Shown: positions 1 through 8,803, counted from the first letter of the stretch. The stretch is 28,777 nt of DNA from an uncultured Collinsella sp. (GCA_938036665.1 CALHWR010000110.1:1-28777); one strand, 5' to 3'. A program made the numbers and translations. Notes: generated by a model from the letters alone, not told the origin.

Positions 1-2
1 TC

Positions 3-260
3 GGCAGTAACGAACTGGGACTGACACAAGAGGAAGTCTCCTCCTTGCCTGCCGACGTTGCCACCACCTACCTGCTCTTCGCCCTCAACAGCAAGGATCA
101 GGCCGAGGCCTACCTGGAGCTCTACTGCGACCGCGCCGACATGCCCATGCAGGTCGTGCGTCAGTGGACGAGCATCGTCGCCGCTTCCGAGCTCGCTCGT
201 AAGCGCAACGTGAACGATGAGTTCCTGAAGAACTGGATCGACGTCGTCGATTATCAGTAA
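3..260 (+). CDS. C-terminal fragment of an unidentified protein, possibly a phosphotransferase
   Basis: The reading frame is open from the left edge of the window, so the start is missing. It ends at TAA, leaving 85 residues. The sequence is soluble and mostly helical, with an acidic first half and a final helix pair around VRQWTSIVAASELARK and NEFLKNWIDVV-like residues. A W-x-x-I-V-A-A-x-x-L-A pattern near the end resembles the C-terminal tail of small aminoglycoside/choline-kinase-like phosphotransferases. That resemblance comes from memory and is weak. None of the catalytic loops that would confirm a kinase lie in this fragment. It is the only plus-strand gene in the left part of the window and converges with the proS operon. 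A terminator hairpin follows 35 bases after the stop. Confidence 0.6.
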   Translation, partial: GSNELGLTQEEVSSLPADVATTYLLFALNSKDQAEAYLELYCDRADMPMQVVRQWTSIVAASELARKRNVNDEFLKNWIDVVDYQ

Positions 261-295
261 TATCTGAGCGATTTATTTCGCATCGGAGGCACAAG

Positions 296-334
296 AAAAC
301 CCCGCAGCTCATATGGGCTGTGGGGTTTTCCTTT
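296..334 (+). terminator. Rho-independent terminator after the left-edge gene
   Basis: Bases 296-308 (AAAACCCCGCAGC) pair with 317-329 (GCTGTGGGGTTTT) with one G-U wobble and an eight-base loop. The T-rich run TTTTCCTTT follows on the plus strand. The A-run on the other side means it could also act on the minus strand as a backup for proS read-through. Confidence 0.85.
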
Positions 335-364
335 ACCCATCGAGTTTATTCACGCAACAAAATA

Positions 365-405
365 GACTGCTCCGCATCTCTTCCTAAGAGAGATACGGAG
401 CAGTC
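365..405 (-). terminator. Rho-independent terminator of the pyrH-to-proS operon
   Basis: This is a long near-perfect hairpin. GACTGCTCCG (365-374) pairs with CGGAGCAGTC (396-405), and an inner ATCTCT/AGAGAT stem closes on a short loop. Read on the minus strand, the stem is followed by TATTTTGTTG, a modest U-rich tail. It lies 32 bases past the proS stop codon, so it most likely ends the long minus-strand operon. Confidence 0.8.
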
Positions 406-436
406 CCGCAATTACATCTAATAGCAGAAACGTCGA

Positions 437-2158
437 TTAACGGCGGGCCGCCTTAACAAGCTCGGCAACCTTGGCGACGACCTCGTCAATCGCCACGTCC
501 TCGCGCTCGCCCGTGGCACGGTCCTTGAGCTCAACGGTGCCATTCTTAAGGCCACGCTTGCCAAGCACCACCTGATACGGGAATCCCATAAGGTCGTTAT
601 CGGCAAACTTAAAGCCGGGACGCTCGTCACGGTCGTCGACGACGACCTCGATACCCTCGGCGCACAAGCCCTCGACGATTTGGTCGCAGACGGTTGCGCA
701 CTCCTCCTTCTTGGGATCGAGCGGAATCACAGCGACCTCGTACGGGGCAACGGAAACCGGCCAGACGATACCGTGCTCGTCGTTGTGCTGCTCCACGACG
801 GCAGCAAGCGAGCGGGACACGCCCACGCCGTAGCAACCCATGATAAGCGGCTTCTCCTTGCCGTCCTCGTCCATAAAGGTGGCGCCCATGGCCTCGGAAT
901 ACTTGGTACCCAGCTGGAAGACCTGCGAGACCTCGATGCCGCGAGCAGCAGAGAGCGGCTTGCCGCAGTGCGGGCAGGGATCGCCGGCAACGACGGTGAC
1001 CAGATCTGCCCACTCATCGACGGTAAAGTCGCGCTCGGGGCAGGCACCGGTAAAGTGATAATCGACCTCGTTGGCACCGCAGGCCCACTGCTTGGACTCG
1101 CGCAGGCTCTCGTCGCACACCAGACGGATGCCCTCGGGCAAGTTAACCGGTCCGATAAAGCCCTTGTGCAGACCGTAGGTCTGAAGCTCCTCGTCCGTCA
1201 TCATGCGATAACCCTTGCCAAAGACATGCTCGGCCTTGCAGTCGTTGAGCTCATGATCGCCCGGGACGATGGCCACGACGGGCTTGCCCTCGGCATCGAT
1301 GAGCGCCAGGGACTTGCGCGTGCCGTTCTCGGGGAACCCAAAGAACTTAGCAACGGCCTCAATGGTGCCCATGCCCGGAGTCTCGACCTTGGTAAGCGTA
1401 CCGTCACCGGGACCCTCAGTCACGACGACCTTGGTGCTTGCAGCCTCATCATCGGCGGCAAAACCGCAGTCATCGCAATAGACGAGAGAAGCCTCGCCGG
1501 CGTCGGCCAAAGCCATGTACTCGACGGAGGTATCGCCACCGATCTCGCCGGAGTCGGCAACGACAGGCAAGGCCTTGATGTAGCAGCGCTCGCAAATGTT
1601 AGCGTAGGCCTGCTTCATCTTGTCATACTCCTCCTGCAAGCTCTCCTGCGTGGCGGAGAAGCTGTAGGCATCCTTCATGATGAACTCGCGACCGCGCATC
1701 AGGCCAAAACGGGGACGGAACTCGTCGCGGAACTTATCCTGGATGTGATAGAGGTTCACTGGCAGCTGCTTATAGGAGCGCAGCTCGTTGCGCACCAGGG
1801 CCGTGACGGTCTCCTCGTGCGTGGGGCCCAGCACGAACTCGCGACCATGACGGTCGTCAAAGCGCACAAGCTCCTTGCCATAGGCATCGATACGGCCGGA
1901 CTCACGCCACAACTCGGCGTCGACCATAATGGGCATCATAAGCTCCTGGGCGCCGGCGGCGTCCATCTCGTCGCGCACGATGTTCTCAATCTTGCGAATC
2001 GAGCGCCATGCGAGCGGCAGGTAGGAATACAGACCGGCGGCCTCCTTGCGGATCATGCCGGCACGGAGCAGCAGGCGGTGGCTGGCGAGCTCAGCGTCCG
2101 CCGGATCCTCTTTAAGCGTCGGCGCATAGAGCTTAGACATATACATTGCTCGGGTCAT
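437..2158 (-). CDS. proS: Prolyl-tRNA synthetase (bacterial type, with editing domain)
   Basis: This class II aminoacyl-tRNA synthetase charges tRNA-Pro with proline in the cytoplasm. The 573-residue length matches the usual bacterial form. The N-terminal core shows motif 2 around FRDEFRPRFGLMRGREF and the GPTHEE element. A central insertion of about 180 residues (roughly 230-400) corresponds to the YbaK-like editing domain that removes mischarged alanine. The C-terminal anticodon-binding domain begins near the PYEVAVIPL segment. The ATG at 2158 is preferred over two in-frame ATGs 4 and 6 codons later because GAGGAG sits seven bases upstream. This ATG directly abuts the ispG stop codon, so the two genes are probably translationally coupled. 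It is the last gene of the operon and is followed by a strong terminator. The order dxr-rseP-ispG-proS is common in Gram-positive bacteria. Confidence 0.97.
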   Translation of the reverse strand: MTRAMYMSKLYAPTLKEDPADAELASHRLLLRAGMIRKEAAGLYSYLPLAWRSIRKIENIVRDEMDAAGAQELMMPIMVDAELWRESGRIDAYGKELVRFDDRHGREFVLGPTHEETVTALVRNELRSYKQLPVNLYHIQDKFRDEFRPRFGLMRGREFIMKDAYSFSATQESLQEEYDKMKQAYANICERCYIKALPVVADSGEIGGDTSVEYMALADAGEASLVYCDDCGFAADDEAASTKVVVTEGPGDGTLTKVETPGMGTIEAVAKFFGFPENGTRKSLALIDAEGKPVVAIVPGDHELNDCKAEHVFGKGYRMMTDEELQTYGLHKGFIGPVNLPEGIRLVCDESLRESKQWACGANEVDYHFTGACPERDFTVDEWADLVTVVAGDPCPHCGKPLSAARGIEVSQVFQLGTKYSEAMGATFMDEDGKEKPLIMGCYGVGVSRSLAAVVEQHNDEHGIVWPVSVAPYEVAVIPLDPKKEECATVCDQIVEGLCAEGIEVVVDDRDERPGFKFADNDLMGFPYQVVLGKRGLKNGTVELKDRATGEREDVAIDEVVAKVAELVKAARR

Positions 2159-3241
2159 TTATTTCTCCTCAATAAGCTTGTCGACCTCTGCCATAAGCGC
2201 GTCGACAATTTGGTCCTCAGCTACTTTACCAATGATCTGGCCATGCGAAAAGAGCAAGGCCTGACCACGTCCGCAAGCAACGCCCAGGTCGGCATCAGAA
2301 GCCTCGCCGGGGCCATTAACGGCACATCCCATGACGGCAATCGAAAGCGGCGCGGAATAGTTCTTAAGCCGCTCGGTGACCTCCTCGGCGATGGGAATGA
2401 GGTTAACCTGGCAGCGGGCGCACGTGGGGCACGAGACAATCTCGGGACCACGGCGACGCAGGCCCAGCGACTGTAGAATTCCCCAGGCGACCGGCGGCTC
2501 CTCAACCGGATCGGCCGTGAGCGACACACGCATGGTGTCGCCGATGCCTTCGGAAAGCAAGATACCCAAGCCTACAGAGCTCTTGATGGTGCCCTGAAGC
2601 TTGGTCCCCGCCTCCGTCACGCCCAGGTGAAGCGGAACGTGGGGAATCTCACGTGACAGGGCTCGATAGGTATCGAGCGTCGTTTGCACGCTATGGGCCT
2701 TGGCCGAAAGCACAATGTTCGTAAAGCCGCGATCCTCAAAGTGCTTGACGAAGCGCTCGCTCGACATCACGAGCTTTTCGGGCTGCGTGAGGTCGTCGCG
2801 CTCGGCAATATCTTGCTCAAGCGAGCCCGCGTTCACGCCAATGCGAATCGCACAGCCCGCGGCACCCGCAGCATCGATCACCGCGTCAACCTTGGCCCAA
2901 TCGCCGATATTGCCGGGATTGATGCGCAGCTTGGCGGCACCGGCCTCAACGGCACCAATGGCGAGCTTATGGTTAAAGTGGATATCGGCGACAATGGGCA
3001 CCGGAGACTCGGCACAGATGGTGCGGAAGCCCTCGAGCGCAGCCTCGGTAGGCACGCTCACGCGCACGATATCGCAGCCAGCCTGCGCCAACGCGCACAC
3101 TTGCGCAAGCGTTGCCTGAGCATCAGCAGTATCGGTGCAGGTCATAGACTGAACCACGACCGGAGCGCCACCACCGATCTGCACGCCGCCCACATGCACG
3201 GGGCGCGTCAACTCGCGAGGCAAAGGATGGGATAAAGACAA
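2159..3241 (-). CDS. ispG: 4-hydroxy-3-methylbut-2-enyl diphosphate synthase (flavodoxin/ferredoxin dependent)
   Basis: IspG (GcpE) performs the penultimate step of the MEP isoprenoid pathway, reductively converting MEcPP to HMBPP with a 4Fe-4S cluster. The N-terminal TIM barrel begins with R-P-V-x-V-G-G-V-x-I-G-G and contains VADIHFNHKLA. The C-terminal cluster-binding part shows CPTCARC and then GCAVNGPGEA, supplying the expected cysteines and following glutamate. The open frame runs back into rseP to 3328, but the likely start is TTG at 3241: AGGGGAG lies eight bases upstream and the product is then 360 residues, normal for the family. A GTG at 3250 is possible but almost touches the Shine-Dalgarno sequence. 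The gene lies 13 bases after the rseP stop. Dxr of the same pathway is two genes upstream, so the operon holds two MEP enzymes. Confidence 0.96.
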   Translation of the reverse strand: MSLSHPLPRELTRPVHVGGVQIGGGAPVVVQSMTCTDTADAQATLAQVCALAQAGCDIVRVSVPTEAALEGFRTICAESPVPIVADIHFNHKLAIGAVEAGAAKLRINPGNIGDWAKVDAVIDAAGAAGCAIRIGVNAGSLEQDIAERDDLTQPEKLVMSSERFVKHFEDRGFTNIVLSAKAHSVQTTLDTYRALSREIPHVPLHLGVTEAGTKLQGTIKSSVGLGILLSEGIGDTMRVSLTADPVEEPPVAWGILQSLGLRRRGPEIVSCPTCARCQVNLIPIAEEVTERLKNYSAPLSIAVMGCAVNGPGEASDADLGVACGRGQALLFSHGQIIGKVAEDQIVDALMAEVDKLIEEK

Positions 3242-3254
3242 TCCAAACACTCCC

Positions 3255-4616
3255 CTACAGAATAAATCGAAGGATGTCGGAACGAAGCATATAGACAAAC
3301 AGCAATGCGAAGAGCGCGATGCCCACATAGCTCACGATCGTCTGGACCTTGAGCGGCAGCTCGCGGCCAGCAATCTTTTGAATGATCTCAATAAGCAGCT
3401 TGCCGCCATCGAGTGGTGGGATGGGCAGCAGGTTCATAAAGCCAAGCGAGAACGAAATGAGCGCGGCAAACGACAAGAACATGACGGGACCGGCAGCAGC
3501 TGCCTGCGAGGACATGACGCTAATACCCACGATCGAAGAGGACTGATCGAGGATCTCCATCGTATGCTGCGGCTGGAGCAGGCGCATCACGCCCTCCGCT
3601 GTCTGCGCAACATACGAGAAGGAGAGGCGCGCCGAGGTGATGGGGTCCAAACGGACCACCTGCGTAGAGGCATAAACGCCCAGACGTTCGTCCTCTTTGA
3701 GTGCGACCGAGGTCGAGCACTGCTTGCCATCGCGCTCATACTCAATAGCAATATCGTCCTTACCGGCAGCCTTGCCGATGGCATCGTAAACGTCCATCCA
3801 GGTAGAGCACGATACTCCGTCGACCGAAAGAATCGCGTCGCCGCCCTCGATTCCCGCCGAGGCGGCAATCGAGCCTTCGTCAACCTGGCCAATCACATTG
3901 GTATCCACCGGCACGGTGATACCTGCGATGGAATAGATGCTCATAAGGAGCAAAAAACCCGTCAGGATATTGACGATAATGCCCGCAAGCAGCATAAAGG
4001 CACGCTTGACAAAGCCCTGGCCCAAATAGGTGTGCGAGCGCTCGCGCGCAAGGAATTCGGCCTCGTCGCACGGCAGTTCCCATACATCGCCCTCGGCAGT
4101 CGCATGCCCGCGATCGAACCGACGGCCGTCAAAGGTGGTATAACCCGCCGCGTCACGCGGCAGAGTCTGGTACTTGGTGGGATAGTAGCTGGGCGAAGGC
4201 TTTTCCCCTTCTTCATACCAGGGAGCGATAGAGCCCCAGCCCAACAGCAAAGCACAGGCCTCGAGCACATCCTCCTCGGACAGCTCGAGCTCGACGGCAA
4301 GATCGGCCACCGTCACCCGGCCGTGGCGATAGATGGCCGCGAGCACGCGATCGGCACACGAGACGTCGGTCGGATCCATACCGCAGATGGCAGCGTAGCC
4401 ACCCAGCAGCAGCGGGGTCACGCCAAACTTGGTTCCAATGCGACGCGACGTGTAATGGATGTCAAAGCGGCACGGCAGACCCAAAAAGAACTCGGTCACA
4501 CGGACGCCGCAGGCACGCGCCGCCAAAAAGTGGCCGTCCTCGTGCAAAAACACGAGGACGGAAAGCATCAGCAGGCCCCAAAAGACCGATGAGAGAACGC
4601 TCAGAACAGTATCCAT
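3255..4616 (-). CDS. rseP: RseP/RasP-type site-2 intramembrane zinc metalloprotease with an unusual winged-helix-like insertion
   Basis: This is a peptidase-family-M50 membrane protease that cuts transmembrane segments of substrates such as anti-sigma factors or signal-peptide remnants. The zinc motif HEDGH sits in the first membrane helix (about residues 25-29 from the ATG). A PDZ domain covers about 237-320. The last conserved motif, NLLPIPPLDGG (about 395-405), carries the third zinc ligand Asp. Hydrophobic segments lie at about 5-25, 205-235, 375-395 and 425-445. Between the GGY loop and the second membrane helix there are about 110 extra residues. These include a compact helix-helix-turn-helix stretch (about 86-135) resembling a winged-helix domain, then a polar Tyr/Pro-rich stretch. 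The usual AGP-x-x-N reads AGI-x-x-N. The start is uncertain: ATG at 4616 is 15 bases from AAGGA, while an in-frame TTG at 4631 abuts it. The native substrate is unknown. Confidence 0.93.
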   Translation of the reverse strand: MDTVLSVLSSVFWGLLMLSVLVFLHEDGHFLAARACGVRVTEFFLGLPCRFDIHYTSRRIGTKFGVTPLLLGGYAAICGMDPTDVSCADRVLAAIYRHGRVTVADLAVELELSEEDVLEACALLLGWGSIAPWYEEGEKPSPSYYPTKYQTLPRDAAGYTTFDGRRFDRGHATAEGDVWELPCDEAEFLARERSHTYLGQGFVKRAFMLLAGIIVNILTGFLLLMSIYSIAGITVPVDTNVIGQVDEGSIAASAGIEGGDAILSVDGVSCSTWMDVYDAIGKAAGKDDIAIEYERDGKQCSTSVALKEDERLGVYASTQVVRLDPITSARLSFSYVAQTAEGVMRLLQPQHTMEILDQSSSIVGISVMSSQAAAAGPVMFLSFAALISFSLGFMNLLPIPPLDGGKLLIEIIQKIAGRELPLKVQTIVSYVGIALFALLFVYMLRSDILRFIL

Positions 4617-4641
4617 AAAACGAAAAAGCAATCCTTATGGG

Positions 4642-5829
4642 TTAGGAACGGGTTGCGGCGAGCACCTGCGCAGCCTTTTCACGCGCCCACGCATCGGTGT
4701 CGCGAAGCTGCTCAAACGAATCGACCACCTGCATATCGTGGGCGTCCATGCAGGATTCCACAATGCGATCGATATCGGTAAAACTGCAGCCATCGTGCAG
4801 GAAGGCATCGACGGCGACCTCGTTGGCGGCATTGAGCACGCACGGCATGGTGCCACCCGTCTTGCCGGCACGCTCGGCCAGTGCCAGACAGCGGAAGGTA
4901 TCCATGTCGGCAGCATCAAACGTGAGCTGCCCCAGCTCGCGGAAATCGATACGAGGCGCCGGAGTATCCCAACGCTCGGGATACGAGAACGCGAACTGGA
5001 TGGGAATACGCATGTCGGATGCACCGAGATGCGCCATCACGGAGCCGTCGGCGAACTCGACCATAGAGTGAATCTTGGACTGACGCTGCACGACCACGTT
5101 AATGAAATCGAGGTCGCAGTTAAACAGATGCATGGCCTCAATGCGCTCCAGGCCCTTGTTCATGAGGGTGGCGGAGTCAATGGTAATCTTGGCACCCATG
5201 GCCCACGTGGGATGCGCGAGGGCATCGGCACGCGTCACGCGATCGAGCTCGTCGCGCGTGCGGCCAAAGAACGGACCGCCCGAGCAGGTGAGCCAAATGC
5301 AGTGGGCCTCGCGCGGGTTCTCCCCCAGATAGCACTGGTAGATGGCGGAATGCTCAGAGTCGACCGGAATAAGCTGGCCCGGTTGTGCCAACGGCATAAG
5401 CAAGTCGCCACCGACGACGAGGGACTCCTTGTTGGCAAGGGCAAGGCGCTTATTCGAGGTCAAGGCCGCATGGCTCGCCTCGAGACCGGCGGCGCCCACA
5501 ATAGCGACAAGCACGCAGTCGACATCGTCGCGATGCGCGAGCTCGCAAACCGCCTGCGCGCCAACGCCGAGCTTCGTTCCCTCGGGCAACTCCTGCAGCA
5601 CGGCGTCATCGCCATGATCGACATCGGCCACGGCAACCGCCGGAACCGAGAACTCGCGGGCAGCGGCAACGAGCTCGGAGGTACTGGAGTTAACGGACAG
5701 CGCCGTCACCTGCAGGCGATCGGCATGCTGGCGGCACACATCGAGCGCCTGGGTGCCGATAGAGCCCGTACAACCCAGGATGGCAACGCGAAGGCGTCCA
5801 TCGGGGCCATACGTCGTCTGGAAGGACAT
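4642..5829 (-). CDS. dxr: 1-deoxy-D-xylulose-5-phosphate reductoisomerase
   Basis: Dxr (IspC) converts DXP to 2-C-methyl-D-erythritol 4-phosphate with NADPH and a divalent metal. It is the first committed step of the MEP pathway. The 395-residue protein begins with a dinucleotide-binding loop GCTGSIGTQ (residues 19-27). It contains the active-site region PVDSEHSAIYQC, the TCSGGPF loop and the metal/substrate segment TIDSATLMNKGLE, followed by a C-terminal helical domain. The length is typical. The ATG at 5829 overlaps the cdsA stop codon by one base (TAATG), which usually means translational re-initiation. Downstream rseP follows closely, and ispG of the same pathway is the next gene after that. 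A seven-residue N-terminal lead before the Rossmann core is slightly longer than average but has no separate motif. Confidence 0.97.
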   Translation of the reverse strand: MSFQTTYGPDGRLRVAILGCTGSIGTQALDVCRQHADRLQVTALSVNSSTSELVAAAREFSVPAVAVADVDHGDDAVLQELPEGTKLGVGAQAVCELAHRDDVDCVLVAIVGAAGLEASHAALTSNKRLALANKESLVVGGDLLMPLAQPGQLIPVDSEHSAIYQCYLGENPREAHCIWLTCSGGPFFGRTRDELDRVTRADALAHPTWAMGAKITIDSATLMNKGLERIEAMHLFNCDLDFINVVVQRQSKIHSMVEFADGSVMAHLGASDMRIPIQFAFSYPERWDTPAPRIDFRELGQLTFDAADMDTFRCLALAERAGKTGGTMPCVLNAANEVAVDAFLHDGCSFTDIDRIVESCMDAHDMQVVDSFEQLRDTDAWAREKAAQVLAATRS

Positions 5830-6743
5830 TACAGCACGCCTCCGATCATCAGCAACAGCTGCGCGGTGATGCAGCCGAAGATAAGCGAATCGCTACGATC
5901 GAGCATTCCGCCGTGGCCCGGGATAAGGTTGCCGGAATCTTTGACGCCCACACCGCGCTTGATGCGCGACTCGATAAGGTCGCCGATAACGCCCAGAATG
6001 GACACGACCACGCCGCACAGCAGCGCATAGGGCAGGCTGAGCTTGTAGAAGTGCGTCGCCCACAGGATGAGCCAAATCAAAACCGAGCCCAAGATGCCGC
6101 CGGCAAACCCCTCCCAGCTCTTTTTGGGAGAGATCTTGGGAACCATCTTGTGCTTGCCGATACGGCTGCCCACGATGTAGGCAAACGAATCGGAGACCCA
6201 AAGGGACGCGCAAACGCCCACTGAAAGCAGGGCGCCGGCAAAACCGGGCACGGCATCGCGCAGCAGCACGATAGCCGACAGCATAAAGCCAGTGTAGATG
6301 GGACCCATGAGCGTCACGGCCACATCAGAGATGCGGGTACGCGGCGACCAGACATACCAAATGCCCACAGCGAGCATCAAGGCAAAAAGCAGGGCATTCA
6401 GCAACATCGAATCGCCCAACGCCGACAGCGGAAAGAGTATGGCGGCAGCGATACCCATGCGCTCGTTAGCCATCTTGCCATCGAGCCTTGTCATACGGAA
6501 AAACTCATAGCAGCACAGACCGCTCATGACAGAAACAAAGATGGCCGTGGGCACGATACCCAAAACCAGGCACAGGATAAAGACAACGGCGTAGACGATA
6601 CCGGCGGCGGCACGGGTAATAAAGCCCGCCAGCCACGAACCGGTGCCGCTCTTTGCTGCAGGTGCTCCCGCAGCGGCAGCCTTGCGCGCAGGCGCCGCGG
6701 AAACTGGCGTCTTGGGAGCAGATGCCTTGGGACGATCGGACAC
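5829..6743 (-). CDS. cdsA: Phosphatidate cytidylyltransferase (CDP-diglyceride synthase)
   Basis: CdsA is a polytopic membrane enzyme making CDP-diacylglycerol from phosphatidic acid and CTP, the entry to all membrane phospholipids. The family signature is present near the C-terminus: I-K-R-G-V-G-V-K-D, then PGHGGMLDRSDSL (about residues 275-287). Several hydrophobic segments precede it from about residue 45 onward. The first 40 residues are an Ala/Pro/Lys-rich cytoplasmic tail of low complexity, longer than in many homologues. The start is GTG at 6743, preceded by GAGGAGG seven bases upstream, two bases from the uppS stop. The 304-residue product fits the family. Its place between uppS and dxr is the classical Gram-positive arrangement linking phospholipid and isoprenoid-carrier synthesis. 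Confidence 0.96.
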   Translation of the reverse strand: MSDRPKASAPKTPVSAAPARKAAAAGAPAAKSGTGSWLAGFITRAAAGIVYAVVFILCLVLGIVPTAIFVSVMSGLCCYEFFRMTRLDGKMANERMGIAAAILFPLSALGDSMLLNALLFALMLAVGIWYVWSPRTRISDVAVTLMGPIYTGFMLSAIVLLRDAVPGFAGALLSVGVCASLWVSDSFAYIVGSRIGKHKMVPKISPKKSWEGFAGGILGSVLIWLILWATHFYKLSLPYALLCGVVVSILGVIGDLIESRIKRGVGVKDSGNLIPGHGGMLDRSDSLIFGCITAQLLLMIGGVL

Positions 6744-6745
6744 GA

Positions 6746-7540
6746 TTAAGCCTCCTCGGTCTTGCTCAGTCCACCAAACCTACGGTCACGGCCCTGATAG
6801 GCCAAAATGGCGTCGACAAGGCCCCAACGATCAAAGTCGGGCCAATAGGTATCGGTAACGTAGAATTCGGAATAAGCCACCTGCCACAGCAGATAGTTCG
6901 AAAGGCGCAGCTCACCAGAAGTGCGAATCACAAGCTCAGGATCGGGAAGGCCGGCGGTATAGAGGTGGGAAGCCACCATGTCGTCATCAATTGCGGCAGG
7001 ATCGATCTTACCGGCGGCAGTGTCGAGTGCGATTTGACGGACAGCGCGGGTAATCTCGGCACGCGCGCCGTAGTTGACGGCAAGCGCCAGCGTCATACCG
7101 GTGTGATCGGCGCACTCGGCAAGGCCGCGTTCAAAAACGTCGCGGGTCTTCTTGGGCAGCGCGGAAATGTCACCCAAAAAGACAACGCGCACATTTTCGC
7201 GCTTCAGAAGCGGCAGCTCGTCGATAAACGTCTTGGCAAACAGATGCATCAAGACGTTTACCTCATGCTGCGGACGGTTCCAGTTTTCGGTAGAAAACGC
7301 ATAGGCAGAAAGCACGTCGACGCCCAGGCGCACGCAGGCGGTAATGATCTCGCGAAGGGAGACGATACCCGCCTTGTGGCCCTCAGTGCGCGCAAGACCG
7401 CGCGACGTGGCCCAACGACCGTTGCCGTCCATGATGCACGAGATATGGTGCGGAATGTTATTGAGGTCAAGGTCGGAAAAACCGACGCCCGCAGGGGCGT
7501 CGGCAAAGTACTCGACCAGTTTATGCTCGTCGTATTGCAC
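6746..7540 (-). CDS. uppS: Isoprenyl transferase (undecaprenyl diphosphate synthase)
   Basis: UppS is a cytosolic cis-prenyltransferase that elongates farnesyl diphosphate with isopentenyl diphosphate to make the C55 carrier for peptidoglycan and wall polymers. The catalytic segment CIMDGNGRWA (Asp at residue 38) is intact, followed by the GHKAG region. The C-terminal substrate-binding part RTSGELRLSNYLLWQ is also intact. The product of 264 residues is slightly longer than the typical 230-255, the excess being an N-terminal acidic stretch before HISCIMDG. The start is GTG at 7540, one base after the frr stop, with GGAG seven bases upstream. Gene order pyrH-frr-uppS-cdsA-dxr matches many Firmicutes and Actinobacteria. 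Chain length is assumed to be C55 from context and cannot be read from sequence alone. Confidence 0.96.
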   Translation of the reverse strand: MQYDEHKLVEYFADAPAGVGFSDLDLNNIPHHISCIMDGNGRWATSRGLARTEGHKAGIVSLREIITACVRLGVDVLSAYAFSTENWNRPQHEVNVLMHLFAKTFIDELPLLKRENVRVVFLGDISALPKKTRDVFERGLAECADHTGMTLALAVNYGARAEITRAVRQIALDTAAGKIDPAAIDDDMVASHLYTAGLPDPELVIRTSGELRLSNYLLWQVAYSEFYVTDTYWPDFDRWGLVDAILAYQGRDRRFGGLSKTEEA

Positions 7541-7541
7541 C

Positions 7542-8078
7542 TTAGATCTCCATGACCTCGGCTTCTTTTTCCTTCAGAAGCTCCTCGACCTTGGCGACAT
7601 ACTCATCGGTGTGCTTCTGGACCTTGGCCTGCTCGCGACGGACATCGTCCTCGGTGAGCTCCTCATCGCGCTCGAGCTTGTTGTTAAAGTCGCGACGGAT
7701 GTTACGGATAGACACCTTGGCCTGCTCGGCGTACTCGCGGCACTCCTTGACGAGCTCGCGACGGCGCTCCTCAGTGGGAGCCGGGAACGGAAGACGAACG
7801 ACGGTGCCATCGGAGTTGGGGGTAATACCCAGATCGGAAGCGCCGATGGCCTTGACGATAGCATTGATGAGCGCCTTGTCCCACGGCTCGATGAGCAGCA
7901 TGTGGGCCTCGGGGGTCTTGACGGCGGCAACCTGCGTGACCGGCGTGGGAACACCGTAATAATCGACGGTGATGTCGGACAGAATGTTGGCATTGGCGCG
8001 GCCGGTACGAACCTTGGAGAAGTTATGCTTGAGGGACTCGAGCGACTTGTCCATATGGGCGGTGATGTTCTCTGCCAT
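7542..8078 (-). CDS. frr: Ribosome recycling factor
   Basis: RRF works with EF-G to split the post-termination ribosome. The 178-residue protein has the expected two-domain layout. Domain I is a long three-helix bundle, with the N-terminal helix containing the highly conserved KVRTGRAN segment. Domain II is a beta-rich insertion around residues 30-105 that includes YYGVPTPVTQVA. A charged C-terminal helix is rich in Lys and Glu, as usual. The ATG at 8078 has a strong AGGAGG upstream that overlaps the end of pyrH, whose stop lies two bases away. There is nothing unusual in length or composition. Confidence 0.98.
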   Translation of the reverse strand: MAENITAHMDKSLESLKHNFSKVRTGRANANILSDITVDYYGVPTPVTQVAAVKTPEAHMLLIEPWDKALINAIVKAIGASDLGITPNSDGTVVRLPFPAPTEERRRELVKECREYAEQAKVSIRNIRRDFNNKLERDEELTEDDVRREQAKVQKHTDEYVAKVEELLKEKEAEVMEI

Positions 8079-8080
8079 GC

Positions 8081-8803
8081 TTAATCCTCCTGATAGACGA
8101 GCGTGCCGACGGGCTCACCCGCGAGCGCGCGCTTGACGGTGTCCTCGCCATCGATGGTGAGGACCAAAATAGGGATACGGCTATCCTGGCACAGAGCCGT
8201 AGCCGTGGAATCCATAACCTGCAGGCCGCGAACGAGAACCTCGTGATAGGTAATCTTGTCAAAACGGACGGCATCGGCGCACTTGACGGGATCCTTGTCG
8301 TAGATGCCGTCAACCTTGGTGGCTTTAATCAGAATCTCGGCGCCGATCTCGCACGCACGAAGAGCCGCGGCGGTGTCGGTCGTAAAGTACGGATTACCCG
8401 AACCGGCGGCAAAAATAACAACGTTGCCCTTGGAAAGGTGGTTGATAGCGCGACGGCGAATATAGGGCTCGCAGATCTCGTTCATCTGGATAGCGCTCAT
8501 CACGCGGCAGGGAACATCGTTATGCTCGAAGGCATCCTGCAGGGCGAGCGCGTTCATAACGGTTGCCAGCATGCCCATGTAGTCGGCCTGAGCACGCTCC
8601 ATGCCACCGGCAGCGCCGGCCATGCCGCGGAAAATATTGCCGCCGCCGACAACGGCGCCGACCTCATGGCCAACGGCGAGCAGCTCCTTGACCTGCTTGG
8701 CAAGATGGTCGGTAACCTTGGGGTCAATGCCATATTGGCCGTCGCCCATCAGTGCTTCGCCGGAAAGCTTAAGAAGCACGCGTTTATATCGGATGTCGGA
8801 CAA
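8081..8803 (-). CDS. pyrH: UMP kinase
   Basis: PyrH phosphorylates UMP to UDP with ATP. It is hexameric, belongs to the amino-acid-kinase fold and in most bacteria is activated by GTP and inhibited by UTP. The 240-residue protein shows the phosphate-binding start KLSGEALMG, the [10 protein letters not shown] loop and the C-terminal ATP-binding part around [15 protein letters not shown]. The start codon is TTG at 8803, with a consensus AGGAGG six bases upstream, which supports this rare start over any internal one. It is the first gene after the tsf terminator and so probably begins the operon running to proS. Its promoter should lie in 8804-8866, but I see no convincing -35/-10 pair there. 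Confidence 0.97.
   Translation of the reverse strand: MSDIRYKRVLLKLSGEALMGDGQYGIDPKVTDHLAKQVKELLAVGHEVGAVVGGGNIFRGMAGAAGGMERAQADYMGMLATVMNALALQDAFEHNDVPCRVMSAIQMNEICEPYIRRRAINHLSKGNVVIFAAGSGNPYFTTDTAAALRACEIGAEILIKATKVDGIYDKDPVKCADAVRFDKITYHEVLVRGLQVMDSTATALCQDSRIPILVLTIDGEDTVKRALAGEPVGTLVYQED

Noticed and set aside
680..2476. A 598-codon plus-strand open frame opposite proS and ispG
   Set aside because: It runs across two real genes and their junction and has antisense composition only.
3242..3328. N-terminal extension of ispG inside rseP
   Set aside because: It lies in the 3' end of rseP in another frame; a good Shine-Dalgarno sequence and normal length support TTG 3241.
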